Assembly (NCBI RefSeq): GCF_037479095.1
Contig: NZ_JBBGZW010000001.1
Span: 744,001-808,000 of the forward strand
DNA: 64,000 bases
Reading direction: 5' to 3'
From: Pantoea nemavictus
Lineage (GTDB): Bacteria; Pseudomonadota; Gammaproteobacteria; Enterobacterales; Enterobacteriaceae
The notes under the pieces were generated by a model. That model had not been told where the DNA came from, searched no databases, and worked only from the letters and a program-made list of their open reading frames with translations. How positions within the stretch are numbered: position 1 is the first letter of the stretch; every line of letters begins with the position of its first letter. This document shows, in pieces, positions 44,936 through 53,188 of this stretch. Made by a program: the position numbers and the translations under genes.

Positions 44936-46024
44936 ATGAGCATTCAATTCCTTGGCATGATTGGCCACCGCCTCGCTTCCGAAATCATCCCGGCCAGCGG
45001 CCCGCTGTTCGATAAAGAATATATTGCCCGCTTTGCACGCGCGCATGAAGAAGCCGGCTTTGATCGCATTCTGGTCGGCTATTGGTCAGATCAACCGGAT
45101 GGTTTTCTGGTTACTGCCCACGCCGCTGCGCATACCTCGACGCTGAAGTTTCTGCTGGCGCATCGTCCAGGCTTTGTCGCGCCAACCCTGGCAGCACGCA
45201 AACTGGCCTCGCTCGACCACTTAACCGACGGCCGTTTAGCCGTGCACATCATCAGCGGCGGCAGCGATGTCGAGCAGCGGCGCGATGGTGACTTCCTGAA
45301 TAAAGCCGAGCGCTATGCGCGCAGCGATGAGTTCCTCACCGTGCTGAAGCAGAGCCTGGAGTCCTCGCAGCCTTACGATCATCAAGGTGCGTTTTATCAG
45401 GCTGAACAGGCGTTCTCCGCCATCAAACCACTGCAGAAAAAACTGCCGGTCTATTTTGGCGGATCGTCGCAGGAGGCGATTGAGGTGGCGGCACGCCATG
45501 CCGATGTGTTCGCGCTATGGGGTGAACCGTTGAAAGGAGCCGAAGAAACCGTGCGCAACGTGCGTGCCGCTGCCGCCAAACAGGGGCGCGAGATTAACTT
45601 TAATATCTCGTTCCGCCCGATTCTTGGCAAAACGGAAAAAGAAGCCTGGGAACGTGCTGAACATATCCGCGCCACCGCCGAGAAACAGCTTACGGAAAGC
45701 GGCTTTGCTTTTGGTAAGGCCAAGCCGCAGAGCGTCGGGGCGCAGCGTTTACTCGCTGCCGCCAACGAAGGCGATCGCCTGGATAAAGTGTTGTGGACCG
45801 GCGTGGCGAAGCTGGTTCAGGGCGGCTACAACTCCACCGCATTGGTGGGAACGCCAGAGCAAGTGTCCGATGCGCTGCTGGAATACTATCGCCTTGGCAT
45901 TCATAGCGTGCTGATTCGCGGCTTCGACCCGCTTAACGATGCGGTGGAGTATGGGCGCGAGCTGATTCCTTTGACGCGCGAGAAAGTCGCTGCGCTCTCT
46001 GCCGCTGATAAAAGGAGCGCCTGA
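44936..46024 (+). CDS. LLM-class FMN-dependent monooxygenase (SsuD-like)
   Basis: A 362-residue TIM-barrel flavin monooxygenase of the bacterial luciferase family, most like alkanesulfonate monooxygenases (FLLAHRPGFVAPTLAARKLA and HIISGGSDVEQRRDGDFL). It would use FMNH2 and O2 to cleave a C-S bond. The start at 44936 has AGGAG at a good distance. It heads a three-gene operon with a thiol dioxygenase and a multi-domain rhodanese, which points to sulfur scavenging from an organosulfur compound. No FMN reductase gene is adjacent. Confidence 0.85.
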   Translation: MSIQFLGMIGHRLASEIIPASGPLFDKEYIARFARAHEEAGFDRILVGYWSDQPDGFLVTAHAAAHTSTLKFLLAHRPGFVAPTLAARKLASLDHLTDGRLAVHIISGGSDVEQRRDGDFLNKAERYARSDEFLTVLKQSLESSQPYDHQGAFYQAEQAFSAIKPLQKKLPVYFGGSSQEAIEVAARHADVFALWGEPLKGAEETVRNVRAAAAKQGREINFNISFRPILGKTEKEAWERAEHIRATAEKQLTESGFAFGKAKPQSVGAQRLLAAANEGDRLDKVLWTGVAKLVQGGYNSTALVGTPEQVSDALLEYYRLGIHSVLIRGFDPLNDAVEYGRELIPLTREKVAALSAADKRSA

Positions 46025-46029
46025 GCCTC

Positions 46030-46620
46030 ATGAGCCATTATCAGCATCACCGCCTGCGCGACTTCGTCGCTAATCTGGCCAATTTGTTAGATACCCAGCC
46101 CGAGGAAACCACGATTTTGCAGCGTGGCAGCGAATGGCTCGGCGAGTTGATTCGTCATGACGACTGGCTGGACGACGCCTTCACACAGCCCCATCCGGAA
46201 CACTATCAACAATATCTGCTGCACGCTGATGCCCAGCAGCGCTTCTCGGTGGTGAGCTTCGTCTGGGGACCGGGCCAGCAAACGCCCATTCACGACCATC
46301 GCGTGTGGGGATTAATTGGCATGCTGCGCGGCGCGGAAATTTCACAATCGTGGCAGCCTGGACCCAACGGTTTAAAGCCGGAAGGTGCTCCCGTGCGACT
46401 CGATCCCGGCAGCGTCGAAGCGGTATCGCCGACGGTTGGCGATATTCATCGCGTCAGCAATGCCTATGACGACCGCGTCTCCATTAGCATTCACGTTTAT
46501 GGCGCCAACATTGGTGCAGTAAAACGCGCGGTCTATCGCGAAGACGGCAGCGAAAAAACGTTTATCTCCGGTTACAGCAACCGTTACTTACCGAACATTT
46601 GGGACCTTTCACATGACTAA
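46030..46620 (+). CDS. Thiol dioxygenase, Gln-type (3-mercaptopropionate dioxygenase-like)
   Basis: A 196-residue cupin of the cysteine dioxygenase family. Iron ligands fall at His88, His90 (TPIHDH) and His140 (GDIHRV), and the Ser-His-Tyr triad at 153/155/157 (SIHVY). Cys93 of the mammalian crosslink is Trp here. The position of the substrate-binding Arg60 of true cysteine dioxygenases is occupied by Gln (HYQQYLL, 60-61), the hallmark of bacterial 3-mercaptopropionate dioxygenases. It oxidises a thiol to a sulfinate. Its 3' end overlaps the rhodanese gene by eight bases. Confidence 0.85.
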   Translation: MSHYQHHRLRDFVANLANLLDTQPEETTILQRGSEWLGELIRHDDWLDDAFTQPHPEHYQQYLLHADAQQRFSVVSFVWGPGQQTPIHDHRVWGLIGMLRGAEISQSWQPGPNGLKPEGAPVRLDPGSVEAVSPTVGDIHRVSNAYDDRVSISIHVYGANIGAVKRAVYREDGSEKTFISGYSNRYLPNIWDLSHD

Positions 46621-48229
46621 AGCCGTTTTTCCTTTACGCCAGGCGGCGGAAATTATTGATGCCCTGCGTCAGCAGCAGGAAGTGGCGCTGATTGATGTGC
46701 GTGATGAAGCGCTGTTTGCCACCGCGCATCCGCTGTTTGCGGTGAATATTCCGCTTTCCAAGCTGGAGCTTGAGCTGCTGGATCGTATTCCGCAGCGCAC
46801 CACCGCTATCACGCTATATGACAATGGCGAAGGCCTGGCGCAAACCGCCGCTGAACGCATTGCCGCACAGGGTTACAGCAACGTTGCTCTGCTGGCCGAT
46901 GATTTAGCCGGTTGGCAGGCGGCAGGCGGTGAACTGTTTATCGATGTGAACTCACCCAGCAAAGCATTTGGCGAGCTGGTTGAGCATCACAATCACACCC
47001 CTTCCCTGTCAGCGGACGAAGTACATCAGCTGATTAATAGCGAAGCCAACGTGGTAGTGCTGGATGCGCGTCGCTTCGACGAGTACCAAACCATGAGTAT
47101 CCCTGGCGCCACTAGCGTGCCTGGCGGAGAGTTGGTGCTGCGCGTACGTGATATCGCGCCGTCGCCGGAAACCACGGTGATTGTGAACTGCGCTGGTCGC
47201 ACCCGCAGCATCATCGGCACGCAATCGCTGGTGAATGCCGGCGTGCGTAATCCGGTATTCGCGCTGCGTAATGGCACTATTGGCTGGACGCTGGCTGGAC
47301 ATGCGCTGGATAAAGGTCAGGCGCGCCGCTATGGCGAGACCAGCGAAACGGCACAGCGTCAGGCAGCGAATAGTGCGCGCAGCATCGCTGACCGTGCGGG
47401 TGTGGAACGTATCCCACTGGCCACGCTTAAACGCTGGCAGCAGGAAACGCGCACCACCTATCTGTTTGATGTGCGTGATGCCGAAGAGTATGCCGCCGGG
47501 CATCTGCCCGGCAGCCGCCACGTGCCTGGTGGCCAGCTGGTACAGGAAACCGACCATTACGCTAGCGTGCGTGGCGCACGGATTGTGCTGATTGATGATG
47601 ATGGCGTCCGCGCCAATATGACCGCCTCCTGGTTGGCACAGCTTGGCTGGCAGGTTTCGGTACTGGAAGAACTGCAGGCCAGTGATTTCAGTGAAACCGG
47701 TAACTGGAAGGCACAGGTGCCGCCAGTCGCTCAACCTGAATTCGTGTCACCGCAACAGTTAGCGGCATGGCTGGAAGAGGGCCAGACGCAGGTGCTGGAC
47801 TTCACTACCCGCGCCAATCACCTTAACAGCCATATTCCGGGTGCGGCCTGGTTACTGCGCTCTACCCTGCAGCAGCAGGGTAAAGCGCTGCTGCCTGAGG
47901 CGCGTCGTTATGTGCTGACCTGCGGCAGCAGTCTGCTGGCCGGTTACGCGGTGGAACAAGTGGCAGAGTTAACCGGCAAGCCGGTGTTCGTGCTGGAAGG
48001 GGGTAACGCCGCATGGCGCGCTGCAGAACTGCCGACGCAGCAAGGTGAGCAGCAGCTACTTTCACCCGCGATCGATCGCTATCGCCGCCCGTATGAAGGC
48101 ACCGATATCGAACCCAGCGTGATGCAGGCCTATCTGGATTGGGAGTATGGCTTGGTGGCGCAGCTGGATCGCGATGGCACACACGGTTTCCGTGTGCTGC
48201 AATTGCAGCAGCAGGCCGCAACCGCCTGA
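46613..48229 (+). CDS. Four-domain rhodanese-like sulfurtransferase
   Basis: A 538-residue protein made of four rhodanese domains at about 1-115, 125-240, 260-370 and 375-495. Active-site cysteines are present in domain 2 (VNCAGRTRS) and domain 4 (LTCGSSLLAG); domain 1 has LYDNGEG and domain 3 LIDDDGVRAN, so these two are inactive. The alternation suggests two tandem inactive-active pairs. In the operon it may move sulfane sulfur generated from the oxidised thiol. It ends in a Gln/Ala tail. Confidence 0.85.
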   Translation: MTKAVFPLRQAAEIIDALRQQQEVALIDVRDEALFATAHPLFAVNIPLSKLELELLDRIPQRTTAITLYDNGEGLAQTAAERIAAQGYSNVALLADDLAGWQAAGGELFIDVNSPSKAFGELVEHHNHTPSLSADEVHQLINSEANVVVLDARRFDEYQTMSIPGATSVPGGELVLRVRDIAPSPETTVIVNCAGRTRSIIGTQSLVNAGVRNPVFALRNGTIGWTLAGHALDKGQARRYGETSETAQRQAANSARSIADRAGVERIPLATLKRWQQETRTTYLFDVRDAEEYAAGHLPGSRHVPGGQLVQETDHYASVRGARIVLIDDDGVRANMTASWLAQLGWQVSVLEELQASDFSETGNWKAQVPPVAQPEFVSPQQLAAWLEEGQTQVLDFTTRANHLNSHIPGAAWLLRSTLQQQGKALLPEARRYVLTCGSSLLAGYAVEQVAELTGKPVFVLEGGNAAWRAAELPTQQGEQQLLSPAIDRYRRPYEGTDIEPSVMQAYLDWEYGLVAQLDRDGTHGFRVLQLQQQAATA

Positions 48230-48255
48230 TAAAAAAGCGCTGCTTACAACATGTG

Positions 48256-48321
48256 TAGCGGCGCATTTTAGTGCGCATTTGAATTTGAAATAGCAAAACC
48301 GCGCAATAAATTGCGTCGCTA
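48256..48321. repeat. Intergenic inverted-repeat element
   Basis: A 66-base element with near-perfect terminal inverted repeats (TAGCGGCGCA and TGCGTCGCTA) and further internal pairing of GCGC-rich arms. Its form is that of a short dispersed enterobacterial palindrome. It lies between the rhodanese gene and tRNA-Ala genes. Confidence 0.5.
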
Positions 48322-48369
48322 TAGGTTCTTCGTGGTTATTTAATCATGCGTTCAGAACGAACAGAGATT

Positions 48370-48445
<76 letters not shown>

Positions 48446-48487
48446 ACATCTGGAAATCATTTTTCGGTCAAACCGTTGGGAGCGGTT

Positions 48488-48563
<76 letters not shown>

Positions 48564-48599
48564 GAACCGAAAAACTGCCGAGTAAACTCGACGGACGGG

Positions 48600-48628
48600 A
48601 TAATATGAAACCGCCTGTTGAGTGTCAA
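48600..48628 (-). promoter_or_regulatory. Promoter of the tRNA-Ala pair
   Basis: On the minus strand TTGACA (48623-48628) and TATTAT (48600-48605) are 17 bases apart, followed by a GC-rich discriminator CCCGTCCG typical of stringent control. From here to 48926 on the plus strand I see no convincing gene. Confidence 0.88.
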
Positions 48629-48926
48629 CGTCAAATTCTCGTTCTGTGTTTGATCGCTGAAAAAGGCGTCAACCCCATGCCTGCATGGCTTTTATTTCAG
48701 CACCTCATTGCCGTTTGCGCAGAGTTATATGCATTTAATTGCATGGCTTCTCAAACCCGGCCTCAACATAGCGTTAACTTCAGGTTAAAGATGTTAGTAA
48801 CAGTCTTGTTTTCGTTAATAGTGCGTGTAAAACTTAGCGCGCTAATTAACCGGTCATCCTTCCAGGGATTTCTCTCAATGACCGGCCAGCAACGTCCCCC
48901 TTTGTTTAATAAAAGAAAAGTGAACT

Positions 48927-49715
48927 ATGTCGCTGCATACACCTAAAGAAATCGCTCAGCTGGCGATTCAAGCTGGCGTGGCTAAAAGCCGCCTTCCTAT
49001 CTCCACCTTATTAATTTTGGGCTTTATGGCCGGAGCCTTTATCGCCACGGGCTTCCTGCTCGATCTGCATGTGATTAACCAACTGCCTGCTGAATGGGGT
49101 TCATTCGGCGTGCTACTGGGTGCCGCCGTTTTCCCGGTAGGTTTAATCATGACGGTGCTGGCGGGCGGTGAACTGCTAACCGGCAATATGATGACCATGC
49201 CCATCGCCTGGTTCGCGCGTCGCATCAGTGGCTTTAGCGTGCTGCGTAACTGGTTTTGGGTGACCGTCGCCAATTTTATTGGCAGCGTTGCGGTAGCATG
49301 GTTTTTTGGTCACATGTTGGGCATGACCGAAGGTGACTATCTAAAGAAAACCGTAGCGATTGCACACGCCAAAGTGAATGCCGATTTCCTGCATGCGTTT
49401 ATTTCCGGTGTGGGCTGCAACTGGCTGGTGTGTTTGGCGGTGTGGCTCGCCTTTGCCAGCAAAGATGTGGTGGGCAAAATTTTCGGCATGTGGTTCCCGG
49501 TAATGGCTTTCGTAGCAATTGGCTTCCAGCACGTTGTCGCCAACATGTTTATTGTCCCGGCAGCGATTTTTGCCGGACAGATGAGCTGGGCGGAGTTTGC
49601 GCCAAACGTGATTGCAGTATTCCTGGGTAATGGTGTGGGGGGAGCAATTTTCGTTGGTCTCACCTATTTCATCGCCTTCCGCCCGGAACAACCCGTCGTC
49701 AACGAAGCGCAATAA
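48927..49715 (+). CDS. Formate/nitrite transporter-family channel (FocA/NirC-like)
   Basis: A 262-residue, six-helix FNT channel. The family motifs FMAGAFIATGFLL, GGELLTGNMMTM and GVGCNWLVCLAVWLAF are present, the last holding the conserved Asn-Trp region, and the pore histidine is in AIGFQHVVANMF. It transports small monovalent anions such as formate, nitrite or hydrosulfide; which one is not clear. It is absent from this position in E. coli. A second FNT protein, YfdC, is encoded at 14.4 kb. Confidence 0.87.
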   Translation: MSLHTPKEIAQLAIQAGVAKSRLPISTLLILGFMAGAFIATGFLLDLHVINQLPAEWGSFGVLLGAAVFPVGLIMTVLAGGELLTGNMMTMPIAWFARRISGFSVLRNWFWVTVANFIGSVAVAWFFGHMLGMTEGDYLKKTVAIAHAKVNADFLHAFISGVGCNWLVCLAVWLAFASKDVVGKIFGMWFPVMAFVAIGFQHVVANMFIVPAAIFAGQMSWAEFAPNVIAVFLGNGVGGAIFVGLTYFIAFRPEQPVVNEAQ

Positions 49716-49723
49716 CCGAATTT

Positions 49724-49753
49724 TGCCTTTTGTTGGAGCGCAGAAGGCATTTT
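49724..49753 (+). terminator. Terminator after the FNT channel gene
   Basis: TGCCTT(T)TG and CAGAAGGCA pair with a small mismatch around TTGGAGCG, followed by TTTTC. Confidence 0.6.
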
Positions 49754-49826
49754 CTACCCAGGTTACTTTTCCCCGTTACGTTTTGTTGTAATATGTAGAA
49801 CTAATGTATTTAACAGGGACAGCATC

Positions 49827-50180
49827 GTGAAAAAGGAATGGCTTACCCCCGAGGAGCTCGCGCTGGAAACGGGCTACAGTCGGCAAACGGTGAATAAATG
49901 GATTAAGCGTGAAAACTGGACAACCACGCCAAAGCCCGGTGTTCAGGGCGGTAAAGCGCGATTAATCCATATTGATGAGCGCGTAAAGAGCTTTGTTCAA
50001 TCCACCCGCCACGCGAACGAACCGGCGGCTAATTACGGTGCACAGCAAAATACGTTACCTGCGTTATTAATAAATTCTGTCCAGCAAATGACCGCGGCGG
50101 AGCAAGAGCAATTTGCCGCGTTGTTGTTGCGGGAAGGAATTCGCGGCGTACTGGAACGTTTAGGGATTCAGGAAGAATAA
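49827..50180 (+). CDS. yfeC: YfeC-like DNA-binding protein (DUF1323)
   Basis: A 117-residue protein with an N-terminal MerR/excisionase-like helix-turn-helix (LTPEELALETGYSRQTVNKW) and a C-terminal helical tail ending LLREGIRGVLERLGIQEE, as in E. coli YfeC. E. coli has a second paralog, yfeD, beside it; only one is present here. It starts at GTG with AGGGA upstream. The targets are not known. Confidence 0.85.
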   Translation: MKKEWLTPEELALETGYSRQTVNKWIKRENWTTTPKPGVQGGKARLIHIDERVKSFVQSTRHANEPAANYGAQQNTLPALLINSVQQMTAAEQEQFAALLLREGIRGVLERLGIQEE

Positions 50181-50210
50181 AAAAGCCGGAAGCAGATGCT
50201 TCCGGCTTTT
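50181..50210. terminator. Bidirectional terminator between yfeC and gltX
   Basis: AAAAGCCGGAAGC and GCTTCCGGCTTTT form a 13-base stem with a short loop between the converging genes. Confidence 0.93.
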
Positions 50211-50228
50211 TAACGCTCCAACGTCACA

Positions 50229-51650
50229 TTATGCGGTAGCTTCACGCTCAGCGATGAAAGCCAGCGCCTTCTCAATGCGCGCCACGCTGCGGCTGCGGCC
50301 AATGGCTTCGACTGTGACATCCAATGCCGGTGACTGACCTGAACCGGTCACGGCGACACGCAGCGGCATACCTACTTTGCCCATCCCCAGCGCCAGCTCA
50401 TCAGCTGCAGACTGAATAGCATGGTGCACATTCTCGGCATTCCAGTCGCTATCACCGATCGCTGCCAGTTTATCGCGTACCACTTCCAGCGGCTGACGGG
50501 CTACCGGACGCAGATGCTTCTTCGCCGCGTCAGCATCAAAGGCGTCAAACTCTTCATAGAAGTAACGGCACGACGCGGCGATCTCTACCAGCGTTTTGCA
50601 GCGTTCGCCGAGCAGAGTCACCAGCTTCGCCAGCTCCGGGCCGGTGCGGGTATCAATCTTCTGCTGCTCAATGTGCCACTGCAACTGCGTAGCGACGTAT
50701 TCCGGCGGCAGCGTATTAATGTAGTGATGGTTCAGCCACTGCAGTTTTTCCGTATTGAAAGCACTGGCTGATTTGCTCACCGCATCAAGAGTGAACAGCT
50801 CTGCCATTTCCGGCACGCTGAAAATTTCCTGATCGCCGTGTGACCAACCGAGACGCACCAGATAGTTGAGCAGCGCTTCCGGCAGGTAGCCATCATCGCG
50901 ATACTGCATTACGCCGACCGCACCATGACGCTTAGAGAGTTTCTTGCTGTCATCGCCAAGAATCATCGAGACGTGCGCATAGGTGGGGACTTCTGCACCG
51001 ATGGCTTTAAGGATGTTGATCTGGCGCGGCGTGTTGTTGATATGGTCTTCGCCACGGATCACGTGAGTGATGCCCATATCCCAGTCATCCACCACCACAC
51101 AGAAGTTATAGGTTGGCGAACCATCGGTACGACGAATGATCAGGTCATCCAGTTCCTGGTTGCTGAATTCAATTGGACCACGAATCTGGTCGTCAAAGAT
51201 GACGGAACCGTCCTGCGGGTTGCGGAAGCGCACCACGCACGGCTCATCGGCAGCATGATGATCATGGCTGTCGCGGCAGCGGCCGTCGTAACGTGGCTTT
51301 TCACCTTTTTCCATCTGCTCTTCACGCAGCGCGTCCAGACGCTCTTTGCTGCAATAGCATTTATAAGCCGTACCCGCTTCCAGCATGTCGTCGATGACCG
51401 CGTTGTAGCGATCAAAACGTTTGGTCTGATAATACGGACCTTCATCCCAGTTGAGGCTCAGCCAGTTCATACCATCCATAATGGCTTCGATGGCTTCTGG
51501 TGTGGAGCGCTCCAGATCGGTATCTTCGATACGCAGCACAAATTCGCCGTGGTTATGGCGAGCATAAAGCCAGGAGTAAAGAGCAGTACGAGCACCGCCT
51601 ACGTGCAGATAGCCCGTTGGGCTGGGTGCGAAGCGAGTTTTGATTTTCAT
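50229..51650 (-). CDS. gltX: Glutamyl-tRNA synthetase
   Basis: A 473-residue class I synthetase. The HIGH-type signature is [12 protein letters not shown] (residues 9-20), the KMSKS-type loop is KKLSKRHG near 237, and the zinc-binding YKCYC with GRCRDSHDH is present as in the E. coli enzyme. It charges tRNA-Glu for protein synthesis and tetrapyrrole formation. It is divergent from the valine tRNA cluster, as in E. coli. Confidence 0.97.
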   Translation of the reverse strand: MKIKTRFAPSPTGYLHVGGARTALYSWLYARHNHGEFVLRIEDTDLERSTPEAIEAIMDGMNWLSLNWDEGPYYQTKRFDRYNAVIDDMLEAGTAYKCYCSKERLDALREEQMEKGEKPRYDGRCRDSHDHHAADEPCVVRFRNPQDGSVIFDDQIRGPIEFSNQELDDLIIRRTDGSPTYNFCVVVDDWDMGITHVIRGEDHINNTPRQINILKAIGAEVPTYAHVSMILGDDSKKLSKRHGAVGVMQYRDDGYLPEALLNYLVRLGWSHGDQEIFSVPEMAELFTLDAVSKSASAFNTEKLQWLNHHYINTLPPEYVATQLQWHIEQQKIDTRTGPELAKLVTLLGERCKTLVEIAASCRYFYEEFDAFDADAAKKHLRPVARQPLEVVRDKLAAIGDSDWNAENVHHAIQSAADELALGMGKVGMPLRVAVTGSGQSPALDVTVEAIGRSRSVARIEKALAFIAEREATA

Positions 51651-51878
51651 TCAGCATTGCCTTAAATGCGCAGGTTTCATTGTCTGGATGACAAAAAAAC
51701 GGGTTAACGCGAAAAAACAGTGCGCACATTCTAGCAGGTGAGGCTGATTCCTCAATGATTGTCGCGGTGGCATCCCGGTTTGTCGTGCGCTTTTCTGCTA
51801 ATAAAACCAGCACATTGGCTAAAACCGCCCCACGATGATTATTTTTAAAGCGAACGCACATTTAAGTTTTAAAAACCG

Positions 51879-51906
51879 TTGACTCACTTTGAAGGATCCC
51901 TATAAT
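51879..51906 (+). promoter_or_regulatory. Promoter of the tRNA-Val/tRNA-Lys operon
   Basis: TTGACT and TATAAT with a 16-base spacer, 18 bases before the first tRNA-Val. Confidence 0.88.
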
Positions 51907-51923
51907 GCGACTCCACACAGCGG

Positions 51924-51999
51924 GGGTGATTAGCTCAGTTGGTAGAGCATCTCCCTTACAAGGAGGGGGTCGGCGGTTCGAGCCCGTCATCACCCACCA
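51924..51999 (+). tRNA. valU: tRNA-Val (TAC)
   Basis: A 76-base cloverleaf with anticodon TAC (CCCTTACAAGG) and encoded CCA. First of three identical copies. Confidence 0.97.
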
Positions 52000-52051
52000 C
52001 TCTTAAATGAATGTTTTAGAGTTGGCCCGCAGTGAACAAGAGATAAGATAT

Positions 52052-52127
52052 GGGTGATTAGCTCAGTTGGTAGAGCATCTCCCTTACAAGGAGGGGGTCG
52101 GCGGTTCGAGCCCGTCATCACCCACCA
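52052..52127 (+). tRNA. valX: tRNA-Val (TAC)
   Basis: Second copy, same sequence as the first; spacer 52 bases. Confidence 0.97.
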
Positions 52128-52167
52128 TATCTTAGTCAGATGACACTCTTGTTAAGCAGTACGAAGT

Positions 52168-52243
52168 GGGTGATTAGCTCAGTTGGTAGAGCATCTCCCT
52201 TACAAGGAGGGGGTCGGCGGTTCGAGCCCGTCATCACCCACCA
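52168..52243 (+). tRNA. valY: tRNA-Val (TAC)
   Basis: Third copy, followed after only four bases by tRNA-Lys. Confidence 0.97.
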
Positions 52244-52247
52244 CTTC

Positions 52248-52323
52248 GGGTCGTTAGCTCAGTTGGTAGAGCAGTTGACTTTTAATCAATTGGTCGCAGG
52301 TTCGAATCCTGCACGACCCACCA
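52248..52323 (+). tRNA. lysV: tRNA-Lys (TTT)
   Basis: A 76-base cloverleaf with anticodon TTT (GACTTTTAATC) and encoded CCA; last tRNA of the operon. Its final 18 bases are repeated twice downstream. Confidence 0.97.
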
Positions 52324-52332
52324 ATTCAGAGA

Positions 52333-52356
52333 AAAGCGCCTTTTGGGCGCTTTTTT
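52333..52356 (+). terminator. Terminator of the tRNA operon, repeated at +180 and +360
   Basis: AAAGCGCC and GGGCGCTTTT pair and are followed by T6. Copies recur at about 52513 and 52693. Confidence 0.92.
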
Positions 52357-52391
52357 CGTTTCTGCGCTCCTAAGGTTAACGTGCAGGGTGA

Positions 52392-52478
52392 GAACCTGCA
52401 GCAGGTTCGACTGAATCGCCGGGAGCGATTCAGGCTGATGCGTAAGCATCACCCGAAGGGCGAGGCCCAGGATGGGCC
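52392..52478 (+). ncRNA. Candidate rtT-like structured RNA (copy 1; copy 2 at 52572-52658)
   Basis: Consecutive perfect hairpins: GAACCTGC-A-GCAGGTTC, CTGAATCGC-CGGGA-GCGATTCAG, TGATGC-GTAA-GCATCA (a GNRA tetraloop) and GGCCCA-GGA-TGGGCC. Four stable stems in 87 bases indicate a folded RNA. Position within tRNA-derived repeats fits the rtT RNA released from the E. coli tyrT transcript. Homology to rtT is my inference. Confidence 0.6.
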
Positions 52479-52855
52479 GAGGCATATCCTGCACGACCCA
52501 CCAATTCAGAGAAAAGCGCCTTTTAGGCGCTTTTTTCGTTTCTGCGCTCCTAAGGTTAACGTGCAGGGTGAGAACCTGCAGCAGGTTCGACTGAATCGCC
52601 GGGAGCGATTCAGGCTGATGCGTAAGCATCACCCGAAGGGCGAGGCCCAGGATGGGCCGAGGCATATCCTGCACGACCCACCAATTCAGAGAAAAACGCC
52701 TTTTAGGCGCTTTTTTCGTTTCTGCGCTCCAAAGGTTAGCGTCCTCTCAAGCACCCAATCCCTACAAAACCTTTTCGCAAGCTTAACACTCCCAGCCCTC
52801 AAGCCTCCTGAGCCTTTGACCGATAACGATAATGGTCTATTGCAAGGAGAAAACC

Positions 52856-53188
52856 ATGTCTACCATCTCAAGCGTTAGTAGTGTCAGCACGGCAAGTAGC
52901 GGTGGCGGTTCTACCTCAGAAATCGCGAACCTTAATAAACAGATTCAAACCATTACCAAGCAGCTGAAAGATCTTTCCAGCGACGATACCCTGACAGATG
53001 AACAAAAATCTGAGCAGGAGCAGATGCTGCAATCACAGATTCAAATGATTGAAGCGCAAATCGCGCAGATTGAGCAGCAGCAAGCAGAGAAAGCCCAGCA
53101 GAAGCAGGAAGCACAGCAACCTGCTGCAACCCAGGCTGATGGCATTAACCGTCCAACGGCTACCAATCAGATCAACGTTTACGTTTAA
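52856..53188 (+). CDS. FlxA-like coiled-coil protein
   Basis: A 110-residue protein with a Ser/Gly-rich N-terminus ([18 protein letters not shown]), a central coiled coil ([21 protein letters not shown] through [14 protein letters not shown]) and a Gln/Ala-rich tail. This is the layout of FlxA-family proteins, whose role is not settled. The start at 52856 has AGGAG. Its stop overlaps the converging yfeR stop by four bases (53185-53188). Confidence 0.75.
   Translation: MSTISSVSSVSTASSGGGSTSEIANLNKQIQTITKQLKDLSSDDTLTDEQKSEQEQMLQSQIQMIEAQIAQIEQQQAEKAQQKQEAQQPAATQADGINRPTATNQINVYV

Larger units (their letters stand above)
52306..52742 (+). repeat. 180-bp tandem repeat array starting in the tRNA-Lys 3' end
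   Basis: Units begin at 52306, 52486 and 52666; the third is cut after about 77 bases. Each unit starts with the last 18 bases of tRNA-Lys (ATCCTGCACGACCCACCA), then an intrinsic terminator, then a structured segment. Units 1 and 2 differ at essentially one base (TTTTGGG versus TTTTAGG). The arrangement mirrors the 178-bp repeats of E. coli tyrT that carry the tRNA-Tyr 3' end. Confidence 0.93.

Noticed and set aside
48605..48946. 113-codon plus-strand frame before the FNT gene
   Set aside because: It begins inside the tRNA-Ala promoter, has no ribosome site, overlaps the true FNT start and has no recognisable protein pattern.
52282..52878. Long overlapping frames with internal repeats (130 and 165 codons) in the tRNA-Lys repeat array
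   Set aside because: They exist only because 180 is a multiple of three and the DNA repeats; both strands are open, they run through terminators and tRNA sequence, and lack ribosome sites. The tyrT repeats give similar frames.
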